A DNA stretch of 64,000 nt, from the NCBI GenBank assembly GCA_965221755.1, contig OZ244921.1, positions 1,302,001-1,366,000 on the forward strand. The letters run 5' to 3'. A model generated the notes under the pieces. That model was given only the letters and a program-made list of their open reading frames with translations, searched no databases and was not told the DNA's origin. Each line of letters opens with the position of its first letter. Within the stretch, counting starts at the first letter, position 1. Below, piece after piece: positions 18,082-26,823 of this stretch. The stretch comes from Azophilus sp965221755 (lineage in GTDB: Bacteria; Pseudomonadota; Gammaproteobacteria; Pseudomonadales; Azotimanducaceae). Made by a program: the position numbers and the translations under genes.

Positions 18082-18148
18082 GGCAGTCCTCTTGGTTCCA
18101 CATCATTCCCTATCATGAACCATTGGGTCCCCAATTTGTACCGCCCGC

Positions 18149-18224
18149 GCACCCGCGCTGCGGGTGCGTTGGAGTTTCGCTGGCATTGCGGGGGTCAGAT
18201 TCCGATATGTTTCGTGAGCCCGCA
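18149..18224 (-). repeat. Dispersed palindromic intergenic repeat, copy 1
   Basis: Read on the minus strand it has the family layout: GCGGGCTC, ACGAAACATATCGGAATCTG, a GCGAAACTCC arm, then a hairpin GCACCCGC-AGC-GCGGGTGC (18149-18167). One arm of the central hairpin is degenerate. It lies upstream of the 986-codon gene. Confidence 0.8.
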
Positions 18225-18350
18225 CTGCCTTGGGCCCGCTTTGCGCGCAAAGTTCGTGGCCAGCCCGGAGAGCGGCGGTCCCCAAGGAGGCTGGCGATCA
18301 AGGTTCCAAGTCCGGACACTTCTCGATGGGGTTCGATGACGGGCAAGGGC

Positions 18351-18971
18351 CTAAGCCCAGGCGGTGCACTTCGAGTGCGCCGGGCAATCCACCAAGTGGT
18401 CATTGACCAATCCCGCACTTTGCATGAAGGCATAGCAGATCACTGGCCCCACAAAGCGAAAGCCGAGCTTTTTCAAAGATTTGGACATTGCCACGGAGGC
18501 ATCGGTCTGGCTCGGAACCTCGCCTTGGCGGCGCCACCGGTTTTGCTTGGGCACACCATCCACAAAGGACCAAACCTGCTCCGAGAGGGAGTTCGGCAGG
18601 GCCAAGGTCGCTTGGGCATTGGTCACCACCGAGGCCAGCTTGGCTCGATTGCGAATCAGGCCCGGGTCAGCCAGCCATTCCGCCATGAGATGGGCGTCCG
18701 CCGCGGCCAAGGCCTCAATGTCGAAGCCGAGAAAGGCTTCTCGCATTCGGTCGCGCTTCTTCAGTACCGTTAGCCACGACAGCCCGGCCTGCATCCCTTC
18801 AAGGATCAGACGCTCGAACAGGGGCTGCTCGCCCCGCTCCGGCACCCCCCACTCCTCATCGTGGTAGCGGATGTAAAGCGGGTCCGTGCCGCACCAATCG
18901 CAACGGCTTTCCCCAGCGCCCGTTGAGACGGCCCCCGGACTGGCCAACTGCCCATTCGGGGTCACCGGCAT
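18351..18971 (-). CDS. tag: DNA-3-methyladenine glycosylase I
   Basis: Base-excision repair enzyme removing 3-methyladenine. The 206-residue protein has the Tag N-terminal zinc-site cysteine and substrate motif in CDWCGTDPLYIRYHDEEWGVP (starting near residue 24), LFERLILEGMQAGLSW, and the C-terminal GFRFVGPVICYAFMQS...GLVNDH with the second metal-ligand region. The first ~20 residues lie outside the family core, so the true start may be slightly downstream. Its position near lpxL and plsC matches the Pseudomonas origin region. Confidence 0.95.
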   Translation of the reverse strand: MPVTPNGQLASPGAVSTGAGESRCDWCGTDPLYIRYHDEEWGVPERGEQPLFERLILEGMQAGLSWLTVLKKRDRMREAFLGFDIEALAAADAHLMAEWLADPGLIRNRAKLASVVTNAQATLALPNSLSEQVWSFVDGVPKQNRWRRQGEVPSQTDASVAMSKSLKKLGFRFVGPVICYAFMQSAGLVNDHLVDCPAHSKCTAWA

Positions 18972-19186
18972 GCTGTCCCTTGGCGAGCTGATGGCTTACC
19001 CTTTGACCCTGAATCCACGATGGCCTATGTTCCGCGCCCGACTTGCATTCAATTCTAACCGGAACAAGGTCCGCCCTTGCACATGGCAGAAACGACAGCA
19101 GCTCGGGCGCATTCACGAAACCGCGCCGACTTGGGACGCGGTCGTCCCGCCGAACTCGACAGGGGCGGCGCGTCAGCGCGGCCGCA

Positions 19187-19966
19187 ATGCGAACTGAGGC
19201 TGCGCACCGGAACACCAGCCGAATTGCTGAGCGCGTGACAGCGCCCCAACCCCGAAGCGGCAGCGTCCGCGCCAGCCTGTTCTACGCCGGCTACATCCTG
19301 TTCACCGTCTTTTGGGGCACCCTGTCGGTGTTGGTGGGCTGGGCGATGCCGCCGCGGCGGCGCTTCGAGTTCGTCATCGGCATCTGGACCCGCGGCGTGT
19401 TGGACTGGCTGCGCCTCACCTGCGGCATACAAGTCGAAGTGGAAGGGCTGGAGCACATTCCCCGCCAAGCCTGCGTCGTCTTTGCGCATCACGAAAGCAC
19501 TTGGGAGACGCTGTTCCTGCAGTCCCTGTTCCGGCCCCAAGCCACCCTGATCAAGCGGGAGCTGCTGTGGATACCGTTCTTCGGCTGGGCATTCGCGCTG
19601 AACAAGCCGATCGCCATCGACCGCGGCAGTCCCCGCCAAGCCTTGCGCAAGCTGATCGACACCGGCCGCTCGCGGCTGGCTGACGGCATCAGCGTGGTGC
19701 TGTTTCCCGAGGGAACGCGCATGCCGCCGGGGGAGGTCGGCTCGTTTCAGCCGGGCGGCGCCGCCTTGGCCATTGCCGCCCGGGCGCCGGTGGTGGTAGT
19801 GGCCCACAACGCAGGACGGCACTGGCCGGCCCACCGGCTGCACAAGACGCCTGGGGTCATAAAAGTGCGAATCGGACCGCCGGTTGTCGCCGCAGGCCGC
19901 AAGTCCAAGGCCGTCAACGCTGAGGCCCGCGAATTGATGGCGATGCTGGTCAAACGTCTAGATTGA
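19187..19966 (+). CDS. plsC: 1-acyl-sn-glycerol-3-phosphate acyltransferase (PlsC family)
   Basis: Membrane acyltransferase forming phosphatidic acid from lysophosphatidate. ATG 19187 gives 259 residues: an N-terminal membrane segment (SLFYAGYILFTVFWGTLSV), the acceptor motif AHHESTWET (HX4E variant of HX4D), and FPEGTRMPPGEVG. A start at 19043 would add 48 residues without family character. Its 3' end overlaps the convergent gyrB 3' end by 17 bp. The Pseudomonas-like order gyrB-plsC-...-tag is preserved, but gmhB and glyQS are missing from between. Confidence 0.9.
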   Translation: MRTEAAHRNTSRIAERVTAPQPRSGSVRASLFYAGYILFTVFWGTLSVLVGWAMPPRRRFEFVIGIWTRGVLDWLRLTCGIQVEVEGLEHIPRQACVVFAHHESTWETLFLQSLFRPQATLIKRELLWIPFFGWAFALNKPIAIDRGSPRQALRKLIDTGRSRLADGISVVLFPEGTRMPPGEVGSFQPGGAALAIAARAPVVVVAHNAGRHWPAHRLHKTPGVIKVRIGPPVVAAGRKSKAVNAEARELMAMLVKRLD

Positions 19967-22343
19967 CCACCGAAAGAGCGTTGGTTTCGATGAAATCCCG
20001 GCGCGGTTCCACCTGATCCCCCATCAGGGTGGTAAACATCCGGTCGGCGGCGATGGCGTCATCCACAGTGACCAGCAGCATTCGGCGCACCTCCGGGTCC
20101 ATGGTCGTCTGCCAAAGCTGATCCGGGTTCATCTCGCCAAGTCCCTTGTAGCGCTGAATGTCGATGCCGCGCCGGGCTTGGTCGGCGAGCCACTCCAAGG
20201 CCTCCCCGAGGCGGGAAACCCCCTGGCTGCGCTCACCGCGTTCGATCCGCGCGCCGCGGTCGAGCAGCCCGCTGAGCGCCCGCGCCATTTCGGCAACGCC
20301 GCGATAGTCGGGGCCGGCGAAGAACGCCCGCGGCAACAACACGCGCTCGGTCATGCCCCGGTCAAGGTATTCCACAACGGGACACCAAACTTGGCGCTCG
20401 GCGTCAAATTCGAGGCTCACCTCGGCGTCGGCCAAAGCCGCTTCAAGGGCGTCGGCCCAAGCCGCCATGGCCTGCTCTTCGCCCAACATGGGCTCCTCCA
20501 CGATGGGCAGTTCAACCAGCGGCACGGTCACGGCAAGGGGATACACCCGGTGCAGGCGCTCAAGCCGGGCCATGAGCGCCTGATAGCGAACGGCCAAGTC
20601 GGCAAAGGCCTGGTCCTGCATGGCCGGCGCATCCGGGTTGACATAGAGCTTGGAGCCCTCCAAGGCCAGCTGCAACAAGTAGTCAGTGAGCTCGCCATCG
20701 TCCTTGACGTAGCGCTCATGGCGCCCCTTCTTGATCTTGTAAAGCGGCGGCTGGGCGATGTAGATGTGCCCGCGCTCGATCAGTTCGGGCATTTGGCGAA
20801 AGAAGAAAGTCAACAGCAGAGTGCGGATGTGCGAGCCGTCCACATCGGCGTCCGTCATGATGATGATGCGGTGGTAGCGCAGCTTCTCCGGCTCGAACTC
20901 ATCGCGGCCGATGCCGCAGCCCAAGGCGGTGACCAAGGTGCCGACCTCCTGGGAGGACAGCATTTTGTCAAAGCGCGCCTTCTCCACGTTCAGTATCTTG
21001 CCCCTGAGCGGCAGGATGGCTTGAGTGCGCCGGTCCCGCCCCTGCTTGGCGGAGCCGCCTGCCGAATCCCCCTCCACCAAGTAGAGCTCCGACTCGGCCG
21101 GATCCTTCTCCTGGCAATCAGCCAGCTTGCCCGGCAGGCCGGCGATGTCGAGGGCGCCCTTGCGGCGCGTCATCTCCCGCGCTTTGCGGGCCGCCTCCCG
21201 CGCTTGGGCGGCGGCGATCATTTTGCCAACCACCGACTTGGCGCCCTGAGGATTTTCGTCAAGATATATGCCCAAATGGTTGCTCAACTCCTGCTCGACC
21301 GCCGTTTTGACCTCGCTGGAAACCAGTTTGTCCTTTGTTTGGGAGGAAAACTTGGGATCCGGCACTTTGACTGAGACCACCGCTGTCAGCCCTTCCCGGG
21401 CGTCATCTCCCGTGGTGGCGACCTTCGCCTTCTTGTGCAGTCCTTCCCGCTCAATGTAGGCGTTGAGCGTGCGCGTCAAGGCGCCTCGAAAACCCGTTAC
21501 ATGAGTGCCGCCGTCCCGCTGTGGGATGTTGTTGGTGTAAGCGAACACCTGTTCCTGAAAGCTGTCGTTCCACTGCATGGCCACCTCGACGCCTATGCCA
21601 TCCTCGCGATCAGCCTTGAAGAAGATCAAGTCGTTAAGCGGCGTCTTGTTGGCGTTCAGGTAGGCGACAAAGGCTTGGAGCCCTCCATCGTAAAGGAAAT
21701 GCTCGGCTTTCCCCGTCCGCTCGTCCACTAAGTGAATGCTAACTCCGGAGTTCAGGAACGCCAGCTCCCGCAAGCGCTTGGTCAGGACGTCAAAGTGGAA
21801 CTCGATGTTGTTGAAGGTCTCCGGCGAAGGCTGGAAGTAGCACTCCGTACCGGTCGATTCAGTTTTGCCCACTTGCTGCAACTGATTTCGGGGCACGCCC
21901 TGCTCGTAGATCTGTTCATAAACGAACCCGTCCCGGCGAATGGTCAAGCGCAACTCCTTGGATAGGGCGTTCACCACCGACACGCCCACCCCATGCAGGC
22001 CCCCCGACACCTTGTAGCTGTTGTCGTCAAACTTGCCGCCGGCATGGAGCGTGGTCATGATGACCTCCGCCGCCGATACGCCCTCCTCGGGATGAATGTC
22101 CACCGGAATGCCGCGGCCATTGTCACGCACCGTTACCGCCTCGCCCGGGTGGATGACGACCTGAATGTCGTCGCAATAGCCAGCCAAAGCTTCATCGATG
22201 GCGTTGTCCACCAACTCCTGCACCATGTGGTGCAGGCCGGTCCCGTCCTCGGTGTCGCCAATGTACATGCCCGGCCGCTTGCGAACCGCATCGAGTCCGC
22301 GCAACACTTTGATGTTGCGTGAGTCGTAGGTTTCTTCAGCCAT
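19950..22343 (-). CDS. gyrB: DNA gyrase subunit B
   Basis: ATPase and TOPRIM subunit of gyrase, 797 residues. Signatures: the GHKL ATP site (NAIDEALAGYCDDI, RDNGRGIPVDIH, GLHGVGVSVVNAL), TOPRIM EGDSAGGSAKQGRDR, PLRGKILNVEKAR and DADVDGSHIRTLLL, and the C-terminal QRYKGLGEMNPDQLW. The extra ~170 residues between TOPRIM and the C-terminal signature are usual for proteobacterial GyrB. Last gene of the dnaA-dnaN-recF-gyrB block. Its stop lies inside the 3' end of plsC. Confidence 0.98.
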   Translation of the reverse strand: MAEETYDSRNIKVLRGLDAVRKRPGMYIGDTEDGTGLHHMVQELVDNAIDEALAGYCDDIQVVIHPGEAVTVRDNGRGIPVDIHPEEGVSAAEVIMTTLHAGGKFDDNSYKVSGGLHGVGVSVVNALSKELRLTIRRDGFVYEQIYEQGVPRNQLQQVGKTESTGTECYFQPSPETFNNIEFHFDVLTKRLRELAFLNSGVSIHLVDERTGKAEHFLYDGGLQAFVAYLNANKTPLNDLIFFKADREDGIGVEVAMQWNDSFQEQVFAYTNNIPQRDGGTHVTGFRGALTRTLNAYIEREGLHKKAKVATTGDDAREGLTAVVSVKVPDPKFSSQTKDKLVSSEVKTAVEQELSNHLGIYLDENPQGAKSVVGKMIAAAQAREAARKAREMTRRKGALDIAGLPGKLADCQEKDPAESELYLVEGDSAGGSAKQGRDRRTQAILPLRGKILNVEKARFDKMLSSQEVGTLVTALGCGIGRDEFEPEKLRYHRIIIMTDADVDGSHIRTLLLTFFFRQMPELIERGHIYIAQPPLYKIKKGRHERYVKDDGELTDYLLQLALEGSKLYVNPDAPAMQDQAFADLAVRYQALMARLERLHRVYPLAVTVPLVELPIVEEPMLGEEQAMAAWADALEAALADAEVSLEFDAERQVWCPVVEYLDRGMTERVLLPRAFFAGPDYRGVAEMARALSGLLDRGARIERGERSQGVSRLGEALEWLADQARRGIDIQRYKGLGEMNPDQLWQTTMDPEVRRMLLVTVDDAIAADRMFTTLMGDQVEPRRDFIETNALSVVNLDV

Positions 22344-22365
22344 AAGTGCTCCTTGGATTTACCTT

Positions 22366-23445
22366 TCAGGAACGCACTTGACCTTGTTCCACGTGAAACA
22401 AGGTCAAACCGCCATCGGAAGCAACCTTCTCAAACTCCTCCCCGGGCAGCCGCGTTGAGGTAGCGATCACTTGGCAAGTGGACGGGTCAAGCACCGCCAC
22501 TAACCGAGCCAGATGGGCGCTATCCATCTCCGCCCCCAACTCATCAATCAGAAACAGGCTCCGGCGTTGGGTCTGCGCCTGTAGAAGCCTTGCCTGAGCC
22601 ACGATCAACGCCGTTGCCACCAGTTTTCCCTGCCCTCTGGACAACTTGCTACGGGCCGAAGCGCCAGAAACGCCAAGGGACAGGTCGGCTCGATGAGGGC
22701 CAGCGTTGGTGGTGCCTGATTTTACATCTTTAGCCAGCGTGTCACCCAACAATTTATCCAGAGATTCTTCTCCCCAGCCGTTTCGGTAGCTCAGTTCCAC
22801 TTCAAATGGCACTGCAAGCTCCTCCAACAGGGTCGCCACCCAAGGCCTCAGTTCTTCGACGTAGTTCGCCCGAAAACCACCCACCCTTTCAGCATGACGA
22901 CAAAACGCCTCCGTCCACACCTCCAGCAGTTGCTCGGAGCCTCGGTCCCCCCAGGCTCTCAAGAGCGCGTTGCGCTGCCGATTGGCATCCTGAAAGTCCT
23001 TAAAGGCCATGAGGTAAGCGGGTTCCACGTGAAACAACCCGCCATCGAGATAGCGACGACGCTCGCCGGGCGCTCCGAACACCAACTCGCTGACATCAGG
23101 AAGCAAAAGGTTCAACGGCAGCAAAGCCGCTGCTTCCGACAACCGGCGCGTCGGCTGTTGGTCGATGTGCAGGATGGACTTGCCGCGACGCGGCCGCGCA
23201 ACGCCCAAGCTGCGCCCAGCGTCCAAATCCGCTCTAACCACCAACCCGTCCTGCCCATCGGCAACGACGGACGCAAAGGCGTGGCCGCGGAAGGATCGCC
23301 CGCGGGTAAGCAGGTACGCGGCTTCAAGAACCGACGTCTTACCTGCCCCGTTGGGGCCGACAAGACAGTTGAAATGGGAACCTAGCTGCAGGCGAACGTC
23401 GGTGAGGTTGCGGAGATGGTCTATCTCCAAACGGCGCATCACCAC
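22366..23445 (-). CDS. recF: DNA replication and repair protein RecF
   Basis: SMC-like ATPase that helps load RecA at gaps. 359 residues with Walker A GPNGAGKTSVLEAAYLLTRG, the ABC signature KLSRGQGK and Walker B FLIDELGAEMD. Located between dnaN and gyrB as in most gammaproteobacteria. 22 bp separate it from gyrB and 29 bp from dnaN. Confidence 0.97.
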   Translation of the reverse strand: MVMRRLEIDHLRNLTDVRLQLGSHFNCLVGPNGAGKTSVLEAAYLLTRGRSFRGHAFASVVADGQDGLVVRADLDAGRSLGVARPRRGKSILHIDQQPTRRLSEAAALLPLNLLLPDVSELVFGAPGERRRYLDGGLFHVEPAYLMAFKDFQDANRQRNALLRAWGDRGSEQLLEVWTEAFCRHAERVGGFRANYVEELRPWVATLLEELAVPFEVELSYRNGWGEESLDKLLGDTLAKDVKSGTTNAGPHRADLSLGVSGASARSKLSRGQGKLVATALIVAQARLLQAQTQRRSLFLIDELGAEMDSAHLARLVAVLDPSTCQVIATSTRLPGEEFEKVASDGGLTLFHVEQGQVRS

Positions 23446-23474
23446 ATGGAGAACCCGGACGAAGAGAAGAAGCG

Positions 23475-24581
23475 CTAAATTTTCATGGGCATGACGACAT
23501 AGACCGCGCTCTGATCGCCCTCACCCTCCATGAGGGCGCTGCTGCCGGCTTCCGCCATGCTGATGCGGATGGTCTCAGACCCGACCACCCGCAACACATC
23601 CTGCAGATAGCCCACGTTGAACCCCAACTGCATGTTTTCCCCCTCGTAAGCAATGGGCACCTCCTCACGGGCCTCCTCCTGCTCTGGGTTGCTGGCAACG
23701 ATGGTCATCTGCTCGCCCTCAATGATCAGCTTGACGCCAGGGAACTTTTCGTTGGTTAGGATGCGCGCCCGCTGCAGGGCTTGGTTGAGGGTGTTCTTGT
23801 TGCCAGTCAGCGACAACGGCGGATCTGAGGGGATGACCCGCTCGTAGTCCGGGAACCGGCCGTCGATCAGCTTTCCGGTGAGGCTGAATGCGCCCCGGGC
23901 AACGCGAATCTGGTTTTCGCTTAGCGAGAACCGAACCTCGCCGGGTTCGCCGTCGAACAGCCTGCGCAATTCGACCACGGTCTTCCGTGGCACGATGGCT
24001 TGGTGACGTTCAGATGCCTCGACGCCTTTATCCAAGGTGCATTGGGCCAAACGATGGCCATCGGTCGAAACCGCGCGCACATGCTGACTCGTCGCTTCAA
24101 GCAACATGCCGTTTAGAAAGTAGCGCACATCCTGCTGCGCCATGGCGAAGCTCACCCGATCGAACAGCTCGCGGGCTTCCTCCGTGGTCAAAGTGAACTC
24201 AACCGTTCCTGGGGCTTCGTCACTTGAGGGGTAGTCGCCAACTGGCAGGGTCGCCAAGGTGAAGCGGCTGCGTCCGGAACGCATCACCGCTTGGTCGCCA
24301 TCGGTCCGCAAAGTGATCTTCGCGTCCTCCGGCAACGACCGCCATATGTCAGCCAGCTTGTGAGCTGAAGTGGTGATCTCCCCGCCCACGGAGACATCCA
24401 CCGAATCAACATGGGCAACGAGCTCCATGCTCAAATCAGTGCCCGCGATCGTCAAGTGGCCGTCCGCGCTTGCCCGAAGACAGGCATTGGACAGTATGGG
24501 CATGGTCTGACGGCGCTCGACCACGCCGGCAATGAGCTGCAGCGGGCGAAGCAAGGCTTCACGATCAATTGCGAATTTCAT
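23475..24581 (-). CDS. dnaN: DNA polymerase III beta subunit (sliding clamp)
   Basis: Processivity clamp, 368 residues, the normal length, with three clamp domains. The start MKFAIDREALLRPLQLIAGVV and the end YVVMPMKI match the family, the C-terminal peptide forming part of the partner-binding pocket. Ten base pairs after the dnaA stop, so very likely co-transcribed with dnaA. Confidence 0.97.
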   Translation of the reverse strand: MKFAIDREALLRPLQLIAGVVERRQTMPILSNACLRASADGHLTIAGTDLSMELVAHVDSVDVSVGGEITTSAHKLADIWRSLPEDAKITLRTDGDQAVMRSGRSRFTLATLPVGDYPSSDEAPGTVEFTLTTEEARELFDRVSFAMAQQDVRYFLNGMLLEATSQHVRAVSTDGHRLAQCTLDKGVEASERHQAIVPRKTVVELRRLFDGEPGEVRFSLSENQIRVARGAFSLTGKLIDGRFPDYERVIPSDPPLSLTGNKNTLNQALQRARILTNEKFPGVKLIIEGEQMTIVASNPEQEEAREEVPIAYEGENMQLGFNVGYLQDVLRVVGSETIRISMAEAGSSALMEGEGDQSAVYVVMPMKI

Positions 24582-24590
24582 GGGTCGGCC

Positions 24591-25919
24591 TTATCTCTTC
24601 AGGTCGAATTCGAAACTGCGAATCTTCTCATCAAACCCCGGGTCGATTTGAGCGAGACGCTCGACTTTCACACAAGCGCTCTTCACCGTGGTGTGATGCC
24701 TGCCGCCGAACTCCTTGCCAATGTCCGAATAAGAGCGATTGGTAAGTTTCTTGGCTAAATACATGGCCGCATGCCGCGCTCGCACCACATGGCGGTAGCG
24801 TCGCTTGGACAGGATTTCCGCAGGCTTGACATCGTAGTGATCGGCCAAAATGCGCAGAATCTCGCTAATGTTGATGATCCTGCCCAGCCCTCCAGCCAGA
24901 TGCCGCAAGGCATCCTGGGCCAACGCCAAGGTGACCTCACCGTTGGTGAGCCGCGCTTGGCCAATCACGCTCTGCAAGGCACCGTCGAGCTCACGAACGT
25001 TGGCGTTGGCCACGGTCGCAATGTAGTCGGCCACCTCCTCGCTCAAGGCCACGCCGCAGATCTGGGCCTTGCCCTTCAGGATGGCGACCCGCATCGCTTT
25101 TTCCGGCGGATTGATGTGCGCATGGAGACCGCCGGTAAGGCGCGACTTCAAACAGTCCTCAAGGTCCCCAACAAATCGGGGATAACGGTTGCTGGTGACC
25201 ACGATCTGTCGGCCATCATCCCACAACTTATTGAATATGTTTAGAAATTCCTTCTGAGCCTTGGGTGCGCCGGCTATGAACTGAATGTCGTCAGCCAGCA
25301 GCACATCGGCGGACTGGTAGCGGCGGGCGAACTGCTGAATGGCGCCGCCGCCCAAACGCACGGCTTCAACCATGATTTCCAGGAAGACTTGGCAGTGGCA
25401 ATACACGATGCGCGCGTCAGCATCGCGGCTTTGAATGAAATTGCCAATCGCGTGCATCAGATGGGTTTTGCCGAGGCCAGTCGAACCGTGGAGCAGCAAT
25501 GGGTTGCTGGTTCCGCCCAAGTTGTCCGCCACCCGCTGCGCCTGGACCTTGGCGAAACGGTTCGACTCCCCCTCAATGAAGCTCTCAAAGGTGTAGGCCG
25601 GATCAAGCTCGCCCGGCAAGCGGCTCCTGCCATTGGCAGCCCGATGGGTCGGCCTAGGGCCCTTCGGCTTGGGTTCCGACGGCTGCCCAACCTCGACTTC
25701 GAGCGCCGGAACCGGGCCATCGCCAGCGAACTCCGACAGGAATTCGATGATAAGCGGCAGGTACTTCAGATTGACTTCGTCACGGATGTATCGGTTGGGT
25801 GCGTACAGCTTGATGCCGCCTTGGATCGGCTGAGCTTGGAGTGGCCTAATGGCGGAGTTAAAATCGTCAGCGGAAATATGCTCTTGCAGCTTCTGCAAAC
25901 AGGTCTCCCAAGGCGGCAT
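24591..25919 (-). CDS. dnaA: Chromosomal replication initiator protein DnaA
   Basis: AAA+ initiator, 442 residues. Domain I (WETCLQKLQEHISADDFNSAI), a short linker, the AAA+ core with Walker A GSTGLGKTHL and Walker B LLADDIQF, and domain IV with the DnaA-box-binding signature GGRHHTTVKSA. The ATG at 25919 has GGAG upstream. First gene of the minus-strand replication operon and adjacent to the AT-rich origin region. Confidence 0.98.
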   Translation of the reverse strand: MPPWETCLQKLQEHISADDFNSAIRPLQAQPIQGGIKLYAPNRYIRDEVNLKYLPLIIEFLSEFAGDGPVPALEVEVGQPSEPKPKGPRPTHRAANGRSRLPGELDPAYTFESFIEGESNRFAKVQAQRVADNLGGTSNPLLLHGSTGLGKTHLMHAIGNFIQSRDADARIVYCHCQVFLEIMVEAVRLGGGAIQQFARRYQSADVLLADDIQFIAGAPKAQKEFLNIFNKLWDDGRQIVVTSNRYPRFVGDLEDCLKSRLTGGLHAHINPPEKAMRVAILKGKAQICGVALSEEVADYIATVANANVRELDGALQSVIGQARLTNGEVTLALAQDALRHLAGGLGRIINISEILRILADHYDVKPAEILSKRRYRHVVRARHAAMYLAKKLTNRSYSDIGKEFGGRHHTTVKSACVKVERLAQIDPGFDEKIRSFEFDLKR

Positions 25920-26520
25920 GAAGATACTCCAATGGCGTCAATTCTTGTTGGATTCAGCGCTTCCCTTCAAAGCGCTGAGCCATTCTAGCGACAGGCCATG
26001 TACCATTGGAATAGCCCGGATAAAAAAACCTATGGGGAGATTCGATAGCCTTATAAACCAATTAGTTAGACTAATAAATGAAAAGATTTGAAAACAGGAA
26101 GCCAGCCTGCAGGCCGTGAAAAACCACTGGATAACTTGTGGATTTTCCTAGCCCGTTTAGGCAGCGAAAGAAAAATTTTCAAGGCTAACCAAAAGGTTAG
26201 TCACAAGGCCTTCGCAAACGCCATTGCCGAGCACCGCGCCAAGGCCAAATCGGGAGCTTCCCGAGCCCCTTCAGCCAACCGAAGAGAGCCCCTGTTGAGG
26301 AAAACCCATGGGTTTCCGGCAGCAAAAGCCGTGGACTAGCTGCGTCGCCCCAAAACCAACGCACGACCACTCCGGCAGCGAGCCACAGGTTTACCGCAGC
26401 CTTTTCCTTTGCCCAAGCCCGTGTCAGCCCTACGGAATTGGATTTTATCCGCCGGTTGAACTCAAGCCCTACGACAACAATTCTTTTTTGCCATTAAAAC
26501 CAGTCGTTGAGACAGGAGCC
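25920..26520. other. Probable chromosomal replication origin region (oriC)
   Basis: A ~600 bp gap with no convincing gene between divergent dnaA and rpmH, markedly AT-rich at about 25990-26210 in an otherwise GC-rich window. Perfect DnaA boxes (TTATNCACA) were not found. Near matches are TTAGTCACA at 26197-26205 (one mismatch), and two-mismatch sites at 26126-26134 and 26137-26145 (inverse) and 26445-26453. A perfect inverted repeat CTAACC-AAAA-GGTTAG lies at 26185-26200. Gene orientation switches here, as expected at an origin. Confidence 0.75.
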
Positions 26521-26524
26521 ATGT

Positions 26525-26618
26525 GCGGGCTCAGAAACATCTCGGCACCTGACCCGCGCAAAAGGCGCGGAGTTTCGCGTCAGCGAAACTCCACCCGCGA
26601 CCGTCAGGTCGCGCTGTT
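26525..26618 (+). repeat. Dispersed palindromic intergenic repeat, copy 2
   Basis: Starts GCGGGCTCAGAAACAT, has the central hairpin GGAGTTTCGC/GCGAAACTCC (26569-26592) and a second hairpin GCGACC-GTCA-GGTCGC (26597-26612). Its right end runs into the -35 element of the rpmH promoter. Confidence 0.85.
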
Positions 26619-26646
26619 GACACTTTCCGGTAGCCGCTCCTAGAAT
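26617..26646 (+). promoter_or_regulatory. Sigma-70 promoter of rpmH-rnpA-yidD-yidC-mnmE
   Basis: Perfect -35 TTGACA at 26617-26622, an 18-bp spacer, and -10 TAGAAT at 26641-26646, which lies 28 bp before the rpmH GTG. The -35 coincides with the edge of the dispersed repeat, whose sister copy at 58132 ends CTGTTG. Confidence 0.75.
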
Positions 26647-26674
26647 CGCCGTCCCCGTTGGCATTGGACGTCCC

Positions 26675-26809
26675 GTGAAAAGAACCTATCAGCCGAGCAA
26701 CGTCAAGCGGAAGCGCACCCACGGCTTCCGCGCCCGCATGGCCACCAAGGGCGGCCGCAAGGTGCTCAACGCCCGGCGCGCCAAGGGCCGCAAGCGGCTC
26801 ACCGTTTAG
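26675..26809 (+). CDS. rpmH: 50S ribosomal protein L34
   Basis: 44-residue basic protein of the large ribosomal subunit, starting at GTG. The sequence begins MKRTYQPSNVKRKRTHGF, includes RMATKGGRKVLNARRAKGR and ends KRLTV, essentially the family consensus. First gene after the origin on the plus strand, immediately upstream of rnpA, with a strong promoter 28 bp away. Confidence 0.98.
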   Translation: MKRTYQPSNVKRKRTHGFRARMATKGGRKVLNARRAKGRKRLTV

Positions 26810-26823
26810 CTGGGTCAACCGGA

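Noticed and set aside
18886..19197. 103-codon plus-strand frame between tag and plsC
   Set aside because: Its first part is antisense to the tag N-terminus and the rest has no family character; the 215-bp gap is treated as non-coding.
20178..21374. 398-codon open frame antisense to gyrB
   Set aside because: Complement of an essential, fully conserved gene; no motifs and low-complexity composition.
26088..26643. Short frames across the oriC gap
   Set aside because: They cross AT-rich origin sequence and the palindromic repeat, have no family similarity and lack ribosome-binding sites.
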